This document shows, in pieces, positions 47,499 to 56,100 of a DNA stretch of 64,000 nucleotides. The notes beneath the pieces were generated by a model. It had not been told where the DNA came from. It did no database searches and saw nothing but the letters and a program-made list of their open reading frames with translations. Each line of letters starts with the position of its first letter. Position 1 is the first letter of the stretch. Source of the DNA: T3SED10-260 sp035363255 (GTDB taxonomy: Bacteria > Caldisericota > Caldisericia > UBA6126); the NCBI GenBank assembly GCA_035363255.1, contig DAOSES010000007.1, forward strand, positions 30,840 through 94,839. Direction: 5' to 3'. The position numbers and the translations under genes were made by a program.

Positions 47499-48314
47499 TT
47501 AGTTCTCGAATATAAAAGTTATGTCAAGGGCCGAACAAAAATCGTTGCCATAAGATACTTCAGCCATTCCTTGAATGAACATGCCGTCTATAAAGTTTTC
47601 GGGAATGCTTCCGTTTGGAAGATCGCTAGTAAAAGTTTCACCAAGAATAAGCTTTCGGCAGAAGGCATTAGAAGTAATCTTGATGATGTAAGGATTTTGC
47701 ACAAGATGATGTGGGAAGATAAATCCTTCAACTATAAGAGCATTATTGGATCGATCAACTTGAGAAACCATGCCAGCAAAGGGTATGTGAGTCTTTTCTC
47801 CTTCTTCGTGGTAACGACCAGAATGAACAAAGTCAGTTTCTTCCATGGCTTTGGTGTCAAAGTTTGTTTTCTTTCCTTGGCAGACCACTTCCATACCCTG
47901 GGTGAGATGAGCTAAGCCTGTCATAGGAGATAGATTGTGAAGAAAAGTGGTGTGAAGCTGGGTATGGATAAGAAAATCGCCCGTTTCCTGCATATTGGTG
48001 CGAGGATTAAAAAAGCTAACATCGCTGAGGATAAAGGTTAAATTTTGTCGGTCTATTTCTTTGATAGTGCCTTTAAAGCCCTCTGGAGCAGGGAAAACTT
48101 CAAGCCTTCGAGGAAGCTGAGCTTCTTCGTGGGGTAGGATGTGAGGGGGCTCTGATTCATCTGAAGGAAGATCGGAAGAAGCAAAGGACAATCTAGGCGT
48201 CTCAAGCTCCAAACCCTTATCAGCAAAGGAACGATCAAAATTTCCATTCAAACCATATACAACAAGTGGTATTAAAAAAGCAACAACCACTAGTAAAACT
48301 GAAAACCTTTTCAT
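47499..48314 (-). CDS. Secreted protein of unknown function, first gene of the exosortase operon
   Basis: 271 residues with a signal peptide (about 1-22). Two similar beta-rich halves (about 78-160 and 175-268) each begin with G(T/M)xxxxDRxNxxxxV and end with a glycine-Met/Val-Val turn (QGMEVVCQG; DGMFIQGMAEV). This is reminiscent of DUF5666-type repeats, but I cannot confirm it. GAGGTGA lies before the ATG at 48314. It is 32 bases upstream of the exosortase substrate. It has no sorting signal itself, so it may be a partner or chaperone of the substrate; this is inference. Confidence 0.65.
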   Translation of the reverse strand: MKRFSVLLVVVAFLIPLVVYGLNGNFDRSFADKGLELETPRLSFASSDLPSDESEPPHILPHEEAQLPRRLEVFPAPEGFKGTIKEIDRQNLTFILSDVSFFNPRTNMQETGDFLIHTQLHTTFLHNLSPMTGLAHLTQGMEVVCQGKKTNFDTKAMEETDFVHSGRYHEEGEKTHIPFAGMVSQVDRSNNALIVEGFIFPHHLVQNPYIIKITSNAFCRKLILGETFTSDLPNGSIPENFIDGMFIQGMAEVSYGNDFCSALDITFIFEN

Positions 48315-48348
48315 ACAGTTTCACCTCTTTCAAAGCATGGCTAAGTTT

Positions 48349-48376
48349 ATTATACAAAAAAATAATAAAATGCAAA
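48349..48376 (-). promoter_or_regulatory. Likely promoter of the exosortase operon
   Basis: On the minus strand TTTGCA (48371-48376) and TATAAT (48349-48354) are 16 bases apart within an A/T-rich stretch, about 35-40 bases before the first gene. The -10 is exact, the -35 is weak. Confidence 0.5.
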
Positions 48377-48400
48377 AACAAAAAACTAATTTTCTCGTAA

Positions 48401-48889
48401 CTAATTAATTTTGCGAACTAAGCCGACAAATCTACAAAAGCGGGTTTCCCAAATGAGTGAACCTCCTATTTTGATGACTTGCCAGTTGTATTTGATACCG
48501 TGACGAAATTCCAAGGGTTCCAGGGATTGAAGGGTGAGAAATAAACTTACCATTTTGGGGTGTTGTGCCACTATGATCTGCCCTTTGTTGTCAATCACGG
48601 GATGCTCTGCTGGACGCTCAATTTTTTCAATGATTTCGAAGCAAGCATTTCCCTTTTGGTCGGTAATCAGGTCTGAAACTTTGATTTGGGATGCTACTTG
48701 GGTGTCCAAATTTGGTACTACCAGATCAATTTTTACTACCTGCATATATTGAATGCTTTGTTTGGCAAGGGAGGTTTTGTTGATGATTAACATCAAGCTG
48801 GCAAGTATAAGGAGCAAAAGCAAAAAATCAGCTACTTTTATGCCATTCCATTGCCAATTGGTCAGAAAACTCAAAGATCTTTTGGACAT
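48401..48889 (-). CDS. DUF4330-like membrane-anchored protein
   Basis: 162 residues: a short cytoplasmic stretch with NWQWNGIKVADFLLLLL, one membrane helix (about 18-38), and an exported beta-rich domain. The N-terminal D-F-hydrophobic pattern and overall size fit DUF4330 proteins, whose function is unknown. It begins four bases after the hpf stop and is therefore co-transcribed with it. No enzymatic motif is seen. Assignment to the family is from memory of its layout. Confidence 0.6.
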   Translation of the reverse strand: MSKRSLSFLTNWQWNGIKVADFLLLLLILASLMLIINKTSLAKQSIQYMQVVKIDLVVPNLDTQVASQIKVSDLITDQKGNACFEIIEKIERPAEHPVIDNKGQIIVAQHPKMVSLFLTLQSLEPLEFRHGIKYNWQVIKIGGSLIWETRFCRFVGLVRKIN

Positions 48890-48893
48890 AAGC

Positions 48894-49433
48894 TTATTTC
48901 CACTCAGGCATCAATAAACCGTACCCACCATTTTTTCTTCGGTAAATCAGGCTTAGGCCTTCATTTTCGCCTTTCATGCGATAAAATAAATAGAAATCAT
49001 GCCCCAGGAGCTCCATTTGCTCTATGGCTTCTTCGTCGGACATGGGCTCGATGGTAAACTTTTTTGTACGAATAATAGGGTTTTCTGAGTTGGGTGTAAA
49101 TGCTTCAGGAACCTGTTCATGAGTATCTTTAGCATTTTTTCGATGACGATCCACATTACGTTCTTTGAATTTTCTCATTTGAGTTTCGAGTTTGTCGGTA
49201 AGACGGTCAATCGCTGTTCTCAGGTTTAGCTCCTGGGTTTCTGCGCGAATAATCTTACCATTTAGCCGGATTGTAACTTCTGCTGTCGTTCGACCTTTTT
49301 TTTCGCTTAATACCAAGCTTGTGTCCTGAATTTCATTGTAGAATTTTTCGACTTTACCAATCTTTTCCTGGGCATAATCCAGCATGGTCTCATCAAACGA
49401 GCCATTGTTTTCGCTCTTTATGCTAATTCTCAT
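48894..49433 (-). CDS. hpf: Ribosome hibernation promoting factor, long form
   Basis: Binds the 30S decoding site and, through its C-terminal domain, dimerises ribosomes to 100S in stationary phase. At 179 residues it is the long form. The N-terminal domain has the RaiA-like fold with YAQEKIGKVEKFYNE (about 20-34) and AEVTIRLNGKIIRAE (about 51-65). A basic linker joins the C-terminal domain IIRTKKFTIEPMSDEEAIEQMELLGHDFYLFY in two parts (about 121-152). AAGGAGG precedes the ATG at 49433. HflX (16033-17130) can act in the reverse direction. It lies 40 bases after csp. Confidence 0.94.
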   Translation of the reverse strand: MRISIKSENNGSFDETMLDYAQEKIGKVEKFYNEIQDTSLVLSEKKGRTTAEVTIRLNGKIIRAETQELNLRTAIDRLTDKLETQMRKFKERNVDRHRKNAKDTHEQVPEAFTPNSENPIIRTKKFTIEPMSDEEAIEQMELLGHDFYLFYRMKGENEGLSLIYRRKNGGYGLLMPEWK

Positions 49434-49473
49434 GTTATTCCTCCTTCATTCAGGCATACGACGGCAAATCAGT

Positions 49474-49677
49474 TTAAGTTACTTTGCGAACATTGATAGC
49501 AATAGGCCCTTTCTCCCCCTCTTCTATTTCAAATAACACTTCATCGTTATCTTTAAGATTTCGATAACCCTCCATATCGATCCTGGAGTAATGCACAAAT
49601 ACGTCCGAGTCACCATTTTCAGGAGACAAAAAGCCCCATCCTTTTTGGGAATTAAACCATTTAACTTTCCCTCTCAC
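49474..49677 (-). CDS. Cold shock protein (CspA family)
   Basis: A 67-residue single-domain nucleic-acid chaperone. RNP1 is KGWGFLS and RNP2 is DVFVHYS, with the usual GKVKWFN opening. I choose GTG at 49677, six bases after GGAGG. The in-frame TTG at 49680 is only three bases away from that site and would add one residue. It is transcribed away from cdaA and heads the csp-hpf-DUF4330 cluster. Confidence 0.93.
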   Translation of the reverse strand: MRGKVKWFNSQKGWGFLSPENGDSDVFVHYSRIDMEGYRNLKDNDEVLFEIEEGEKGPIAINVRKVT

Positions 49678-49711
49678 CAAAAACCTCCGTTGAACTTAAA
49701 CCTTTTCAAAT

Positions 49712-49739
49712 AACATAGCATTGCATAAGCTACTGTCAA
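49712..49739 (-). promoter_or_regulatory. Promoter of csp
   Basis: On the minus strand an exact TTGACA (49734-49739) is followed after 16 bases by TATGTT (49712-49717). The start of transcription would be about 30 bases before the GTG. Confidence 0.65.
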
Positions 49740-49741
49740 TA

Positions 49742-49770
49742 TTGTAGGCTCAGATTTTGCTTTTTATAAA
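49742..49770 (+). promoter_or_regulatory. Possible promoter of cdaA-ybbR
   Basis: TTGTAG (49742-49747), 17 bases, TATAAA (49765-49770). This gives a leader of only about 15 bases with no ribosome site. A second -10-like TACATT (49779-49784) would start transcription at or next to the ATG. Confidence 0.3.
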
Positions 49771-49791
49771 AAAAGTTTTACATTTTTTAGT

Positions 49792-50598
49792 ATGGAAAAC
49801 TTCACAGTGGTTGTCTTGTTGGATGTCTTTATTGTCAGCATACTCATATACTATACCTTAGTCTGGTTTAAATCCACCAGAGCTCTCCAACTGGTCATTG
49901 GTATGCTTGTTATTGCAGTCCTTCTCAACCTTGTTAAATCGTTGAGTCTCTATTTTGGCTTTGCAATGCTCGGCTGGATTCTTACCAATCTTTTATCCAT
50001 CCTGGCGATTTCTTTCCCTGTGGTGTTGGCAGTCATATTTCAACCCGAACTAAGACGCTTTCTCAGCAAAATAGGTACTCGCAAAACCCTGTTAGGTAAT
50101 GCTTTTCGTTTAATCGAATACACCTATCTTAAAGATGAGTCTATTGATCACATTTGCAAGTGCATTGATATCCTATCGAGGAAAAAAGTGGGAGGACTTA
50201 TTGTCATTGAAAGAGAAACCTCTCTCAATCCCTTTCTTGAGTCTGGTGTTTGTATAGGCTCAGAAATTAGCACCGAACTGCTTGTTACCATTTTTACTCC
50301 CCCTTCTCTCCTCCATGATGGTGCAGTAGTAGTAAAAAATGATCAGATCCTTTCTGCAAGAGTAATTCTCCCCCTGACAGAAAACTTATACATCTCCAAA
50401 AACTTTGGCACCCGCCATCGTGCAGGTATTGGCATCACCGAAGAAACAGATGCTATCACTGTCATAGTCTCTGAGCAGGATAGTCGTATTTCCCTTTCTG
50501 TATCAGGTCGCATCACTTCCAACCTTACATTACAGGAATTAAAAGAAATGCTGGTGGTGATGTGTAAATCACGCAAAAAAGGTAAAAAGAAAGCATGA
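49792..50598 (+). CDS. cdaA: Diadenylate cyclase CdaA (c-di-AMP synthase)
   Basis: Makes cyclic di-AMP from two ATP at the membrane. The 268-residue protein has three N-terminal membrane helices (about 5-25, 33-55 and 60-85) and a DAC domain with the metal-binding HDGAVVV (about residue 174) and the nucleotide-binding GTRHRAGIG (about 205-213). The start ATG 49792 has no visible Shine-Dalgarno. ybbR follows with an ATGA overlap; CdaR/YbbR regulates CdaA in Firmicutes. The glmM gene usually third in this operon is missing, and speD-speE come next instead. The receptor DarA is at 661-990. Confidence 0.95.
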   Translation: MENFTVVVLLDVFIVSILIYYTLVWFKSTRALQLVIGMLVIAVLLNLVKSLSLYFGFAMLGWILTNLLSILAISFPVVLAVIFQPELRRFLSKIGTRKTLLGNAFRLIEYTYLKDESIDHICKCIDILSRKKVGGLIVIERETSLNPFLESGVCIGSEISTELLVTIFTPPSLLHDGAVVVKNDQILSARVILPLTENLYISKNFGTRHRAGIGITEETDAITVIVSEQDSRISLSVSGRITSNLTLQELKEMLVVMCKSRKKGKKKA

Positions 50599-51788
50599 AC
50601 AAAATCAAGATATGGTTGTCACACAACTTTGCTTTAAAGTGCACTGCTCTGTTTTTGACTTTGTTTTTGTGGATCTATATCTTTTTTGTATTTGGAGTGC
50701 GAATTGAAAAGAAAATCACCATCCAGGTACAATTTACCAATATCTCAGAACAATATCATGTGCAGGTGGATCAAAAAAACATTGAAGTTCGTTTTAGCGC
50801 TCCAGCCAATTCCATTGAGCAAGTAGAAAAAAGTATCCGAGCAGTTATTGATATGACAGGCTATTCTTCTGGCTCCTACACTAAAGAGCCCATCCTCAGT
50901 TACCCACGAGGAATTGCTATTGAAAGTATATCACCTTCCATGCTCGAAGTGAAACTTGAGCAGATAATCTCTCGTGAAGTACTGGTTCGTCCCCAGCTCA
51001 AGGGAGAACTTATGAAAGGCAACGTCATGGGGAGTATCGACTTAAACCCCGAAAACATCATCGTTAGAGGTCCAGAGAGTCAGGTAAATCAAATCATGGA
51101 AGCTCGAGTCACGATTGATATCAGCAATGCCAATGCAGATATCTTTAGTTCCATCGAAGCAGTATTAGTCAACGATCAGCAGGAGCCTATCGACAATCTC
51201 GAAATCAATCAACGTATCATTAAGGTTTATGTTCCAGTTATCAGTTCAAATGTCAGTAAGATTGTACCTATTGTTCCAAGATTTCAAGGAAAACCTCTTT
51301 ATCGGATCAAATCTGTTCAAATCACCCCTCCTCTCGTAACTATCCGAGGAAATGGAGCTCTCCTTGAAAATATTAGTTCAGTTTTCACAGAAGCAGTTAA
51401 CATCGAAGGATTAAAAGAATCAAGCACTTTTCAGCTTGTTATTGCTCCTATTCCAGATCTGGTGATCGACATTCCCGAAGCTGGCTATCAAATGCAAATC
51501 CAAGTGGAAGAAGACATTGAGTTAGTGTTTGATTCTGTCAGCATAAAAATTGTTAATCTTGATAAGGCCCTGGAAAGCAGTTTTCAAGCTGAAGGCATAC
51601 AAGTCCGTTTATTTGGACCCAAATCCATCTTAAGTAAAATCACCAAACTGGAAGCAGTCATCGATGCATCACAATGGTCTGCTGGAGAGCACTACGGCGA
51701 AATTGAACTGCTCCAGTTACCCCAGGAAATTATTGCCCATATTTTTCCCAGAAAAATTAAAGTAAAAGTAATGGAAAAAAATAGTTGA
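50595..51788 (+). CDS. YbbR-domain protein (CdaR-like regulator of CdaA)
   Basis: 397 residues: one N-terminal membrane helix (about 13-33, LFLTLFLWIYIFFVF) and four exported YbbR-type beta domains. These show the recurring pattern PxxVxVRGPxxxV (IIVRGPESQV, about 152; LVTIRGNGALL, about 246; IQVRLFGPKSIL, about 334). It overlaps cdaA as ATGA, so the pair is made together. In Bacillus and Listeria the homologue CdaR binds CdaA and modulates its activity from outside the membrane; the same role here is inferred from the operon. Confidence 0.88.
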   Translation: MNKIKIWLSHNFALKCTALFLTLFLWIYIFFVFGVRIEKKITIQVQFTNISEQYHVQVDQKNIEVRFSAPANSIEQVEKSIRAVIDMTGYSSGSYTKEPILSYPRGIAIESISPSMLEVKLEQIISREVLVRPQLKGELMKGNVMGSIDLNPENIIVRGPESQVNQIMEARVTIDISNANADIFSSIEAVLVNDQQEPIDNLEINQRIIKVYVPVISSNVSKIVPIVPRFQGKPLYRIKSVQITPPLVTIRGNGALLENISSVFTEAVNIEGLKESSTFQLVIAPIPDLVIDIPEAGYQMQIQVEEDIELVFDSVSIKIVNLDKALESSFQAEGIQVRLFGPKSILSKITKLEAVIDASQWSAGEHYGEIELLQLPQEIIAHIFPRKIKVKVMEKNS

Positions 51789-51863
51789 TAATTATTTTTT
51801 TTTCGTATACTTATCTCTTGTTTTTTATACTGGTTATTAACCTTGGGAAAGGGGGTTGGTGGA

Positions 51864-52250
51864 ATGCACACCTTAGGGAGACATTTTATCGTTGAACTTT
51901 CAAAGTGTAATGCATCAAAATTAAATGATTTAGCAGGAGTGAGAGCAATATTATCGCAAGCTGCGATAGAAGCAAAGACCGAAATAAAAGAACTCGCTTT
52001 TCACCACTTCTACCCGCAGGGGGTAAGTGGCGTAGTGGTGATAGCCGAATCCCACCTCTCCGTCCACACTTGGCCCGAAAATGGTTATGCCGCACTTGAC
52101 ATTTATACTTGTGGCGAAACGGCTGATCCCAAAAAGGCATTTGAATACATTTCAAAAGCCTTTGAAGCTGGAGACATGCATGTTACTGAAATCGTAAGAG
52201 GTTTGCCTGAAGCTGACGGCAACTATACCCACCAAAAGGCAGAGGAATAG
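51864..52250 (+). CDS. speD: S-adenosylmethionine decarboxylase proenzyme (short bacterial type)
   Basis: Gives decarboxylated AdoMet, the aminopropyl donor for spermidine. The 128-residue proenzyme self-cleaves between Glu62 and Ser63 in VIAESHLSVHTWPE to form the pyruvoyl group. The following His68 and Cys in DIYTCG (about residue 83) are the other known catalytic positions. I place the start at ATG 51864, eight bases after AAAGGGGG. The frame is open from a TTG at 51843, but that would include the ribosome site. The stop overlaps the speE start by one base. Confidence 0.94.
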   Translation: MHTLGRHFIVELSKCNASKLNDLAGVRAILSQAAIEAKTEIKELAFHHFYPQGVSGVVVIAESHLSVHTWPENGYAALDIYTCGETADPKKAFEYISKAFEAGDMHVTEIVRGLPEADGNYTHQKAEE

Positions 52251-53179
52251 TGTCTGGGTGGCTTTGGTTTAAAGATCGCTTTTCATCTTCCGAAATACAT
52301 AATCACGCTTTTAGCAAAATTCTTCGATCGTTCAACACCAATTACCAGGAAATTCAACTCATAGACTCAATAAGTTTCGGAAAAATGCTACTTATTGATG
52401 GTGATGTTCAATCTTCCCTATTTGACGAATACATCTATCATGAGAGCTTAGTACTTCCTGGTTTGATGAGTTGCTCTTGTTCTCCTACTAAAGTCTTTCT
52501 TTGTGGAGGTGGAGAAGGAGCAACGCTTCGAGAAATTCTTAGATGCAAAACACTGGAAAGTGTAATCAAATGTGACATTGATCAAGAAGCGATCCAAATG
52601 TATATGGAAGAACTCCCCGAATGGCATCAGGGATCATTTTTTGATCCTCGTGTCACCCTGATTCATATGGATGCACGAAAACTTCTCGAAGAACAGGAGG
52701 ATCAAAGTTTCGATGCCATTTATACTGATCTAACCGAACCAGTCAACGGTGGACCCTCCCAAATGCTTTATTCCAAAGAGTTCTTTTCCATATGTAAGTC
52801 CAAACTAAATCCTAATGGTTTTTTGGTTGCCCAAGGCTCACTCCTTCGAATAAATACCTTCGAAATGCATGCATCCATCATCAAAACCATGAAAGAAGTA
52901 TTTCCCATAGTTAGGTCTTATGCAGTCTATGTTCCCTCTTTCGATACCACCTGGGGTTTTGCTTTTGCCTCGCTCGAAGCTGATCCTCTTGCCTTCGATG
53001 CTCAGGAAATCAACCTTCGAATTCAGAAACGTCTTAGCGGAAAGCTAAGATATTATGACGGAATAGCTCATCAGCATATCTTTTCGCTTGGCAAAGACCT
53101 GAGAGAGAAACTAAACTCTTCGGGAAGTATCATAACTGATCATCTTCCCTTTAGCCTCAAAAAGAAAAGCGACTTATAG
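52250..53179 (+). CDS. speE: Spermidine synthase (polyamine aminopropyltransferase)
   Basis: Transfers an aminopropyl group from decarboxylated AdoMet to putrescine (or a related diamine), releasing methylthioadenosine. The 309-residue protein has LLIDGDVQSS (about residues 46-55), YHESLVLPGL (about 64), the nucleotide-binding GGGEGATLREIL (about 86-97), CDIDQEAI and YTDLTEPV. The last is the catalytic Asp region, with T in place of the more common V-D or S-D. The start is GTG at 52250, behind AGAGGA and overlapping the speD stop. The 3' end overlaps the converging ileS gene by 23 bases. The acceptor cannot be told from sequence alone. Confidence 0.9.
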   Translation: MSGWLWFKDRFSSSEIHNHAFSKILRSFNTNYQEIQLIDSISFGKMLLIDGDVQSSLFDEYIYHESLVLPGLMSCSCSPTKVFLCGGGEGATLREILRCKTLESVIKCDIDQEAIQMYMEELPEWHQGSFFDPRVTLIHMDARKLLEEQEDQSFDAIYTDLTEPVNGGPSQMLYSKEFFSICKSKLNPNGFLVAQGSLLRINTFEMHASIIKTMKEVFPIVRSYAVYVPSFDTTWGFAFASLEADPLAFDAQEINLRIQKRLSGKLRYYDGIAHQHIFSLGKDLREKLNSSGSIITDHLPFSLKKKSDL

Positions 53180-56100
53180 CAAGCTCAATTTCTCCCTTAT
53201 ATCCATTCGGGGCTTCTAATAACAAAACTTTTGCCGATTCTAATGAGTTTCCAGACGATGTCATCTTCTTGGCAAGTGTTTCGCTGAGTATTAATAATTC
53301 AAAAGATTTGAGCATCTCCTGGATTCGAGCTTCTTGAGTAAAGTAGGAGATTTCTATCTGATCTGATACTTCCAGGTTTGCTTCTTTGCGCATATTTTGA
53401 ATAAAGTGGATGAGCTCTCTTGATAATCCTTCTTGTTGAAGTTCATTGCTCAAGGTAAGGTTTAAAACAATATGTTCTTTTCCAGCTGCTTCGACCACAA
53501 AGTTTTGATCTATGGTTTCCAGCTCAGAAAAGAAATCATCATTTTCAATCTTCAGAGAAGAGTCATCTTCCAGCCTCAGCATATAACAAGCATTGGTTTG
53601 GATTTCTTGAACAAGAGTGAAGGGGTCTGGATGCTCTGAAAGCGCTTTTTTGATGAGGGGTAATTGTTTTCCTGCTTTTTTCCCAAGCACAGGTAAATTG
53701 GGTTTGAGCTTCATGTTCGCATATTTCGATATATCTTTTTCCGCATGGATTTCTTTTATGTTGAGCTCTTCCGTGATAACTTGCATGGCATCTTCATCGA
53801 TTTCCAGTATTTTCTCTGATATGATACTCATGGAAGATAAAGGAAAACGAACTTTAATTCCGGCTTTTTTTCTTGCCCTTAAACCTGCAGTAATCCAGTC
53901 CCGCATTTGATTCATCTGCTGTTCAAGATTAAGATCAATTGCTGTAGTCACAGCTTTTGGAAAGTCCATCCAATGAACACTGGAGGATTGACCGTTTTGA
54001 GTCTTCGTATTAAGCTTGCCAAACAAGTACTCTGAAGTAAAGGGAACAAAGGGAGCAATCAACAAACAAAGCCGATATAAAACGTAATACAGAGTAGCAT
54101 AAGCTTCAAGTTTGTCTTGATCGCTCTCGCTTTTCCAAAATCGCCTTCGAGATCTGCGGACATACCAATTGCTTAAATCATCCACGAAAATAGCTATCCG
54201 CTTTGAGGCGTCAGTAACATCTACATCATCCATGCTGGAATTTACTTGCTGAACAAGGCTTTCCATTCGAGATACAATCCAGCGATCCATGAATGACTTA
54301 CTGCAAGGGATTTCGTTTGGATTGGCAGGAGCTTCCCATTGATCAATATTTGCATAGGTAATGAAGAAAGAGCTAACATGAAGAAGGGGTAAAATAAAAT
54401 TCTTATATCCATCAGATACGATGCTTTTACTGAACCGACGTGGCACATAAGGAGTGGACGAAAAAAACATAGACCATCGTATAGCATCGGTACCATATTG
54501 ATCAATCATTTCGTTGACATCTACCACATTACCCCTTGATTTCGACATTTTTTCACCCTTTTCATCAAGAACTAATTCAAAGGTGAGAACGGATTTATAG
54601 GGTGCTTGGTCAAACAATATACTATTCATCACTAATAAGGTATAAAACCATCCACGAGTCTGATCAATTCCTTCAGAGATAAAATCAGCAGGAAAAAAAC
54701 GCTTTTCAAAGTCTGGGCACTCAAATGGATAGTGGTATTGGGCAAAGGGCATGGATCCTGAATCCAACCAACAATCGAGCACTTCTTTTACTCTACGCAT
54801 TTTTGCTTTGCACTGTGGGCAATCAAACTCAATTTTATCAATGAAGGGACGATGCAATTCAAGCTGATCGAGTTTTTGCTTACTAAGCTCTTCCAATTCG
54901 CTAATACTTCCCACTGTCTGAATATAACTGCAGGAACTGCACTCCCAAATGTTTAAGGGAGTGCCCCAAAAACGTTCGCGGCTAATTGCCCAATCCTTGG
55001 CGTCCTTGAGCCATTCCCCAAAGCGTCCTTTTTGAATATGTTGAGGATACCATTTTACAGTGTCATTATGTGCCAACAACTTGGAACGAAGCGAGCTGGT
55101 TTTAATAAACCAGGAATCTTTTGCAAGATACACCAAGGGAGACTGGCATCTCCAGCAAAAAGGATAAGTGTGGACAATCGTTTCTGAGCGAAACAATAGA
55201 TTTCTATCTTTTAAGTTTTTGATGATCACCTTGTCGGCATCTTTAATAAAAAGCCCCTTGAATTCTGTGATTTCATTTTTAAAATACCCGTTTAACTCAA
55301 CTGTGATCAACACAGGAAGATCATTTTCTATGCCTGCGTTCATATCGTCTGCACCAAAAGCAGGAGCAAGATGAACAATACCAGTACCATCTTCGAGCCC
55401 TACAAAATCGGTACATACTATACGACACGCCTTATCTTGCACTTCATCGCCACCATAAGGGAATAAAGCTTGATATTTTTGACCGATCAATTCTTTTCCA
55501 CTAAACTCAGAAACCACTTCGTAAGCCTCTTTTTTAAAGACTGCTTCCAATCTTTTTTGAGCCAGAATCAAATACTCCTCTTGAAATTTTACTTTGACAT
55601 AGCTAGCTTTTTCTTGGATCGCTAAGGCTACATTAGCAGTGAGTGTCCAGGGAGTAGTGGTCCACACAAGGAAAAAGGTATTCTTTTCAGTTTTATGTTG
55701 GAATTTGATAAAAACGGAAGGATCGACTGTATGGTCGTCATATCCTTGCGCCACTTCATGCGCACTGAGGGTAGTCTGACAACGAGGACAATGAGGAACA
55801 ACTTTGTGTCCCTTAAAAATCAAGCCTTTTTCATAGATTTTTTTCAGCGCCCACCATATCGACTCAATATAGGAATTGGAACAAGTGATATAGGGTTGAC
55901 TCAAATCGAGCCAGTATCCAATTCGTTTGGTGTTTTTATCCCAATCCTCTTTGTAGGTAAATATGCTTTTTTTGCATTCTGCCACAAATTCAGCAATACC
56001 ATATTCTTCAATGTCCTTTTTTCCGCTGATTTTGAGTCTTTTTTCTACCTCAAGCTCAACAGGGAGTCCATGGGTATCCCATCCTGCTTTGCGAGGGACA

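Noticed and set aside
49474..49680. TTG at 49680 as the start of the cold shock gene
   Set aside because: It is only three bases from GGAGG; GTG at 49677 has proper spacing and gives the family's usual N terminus.
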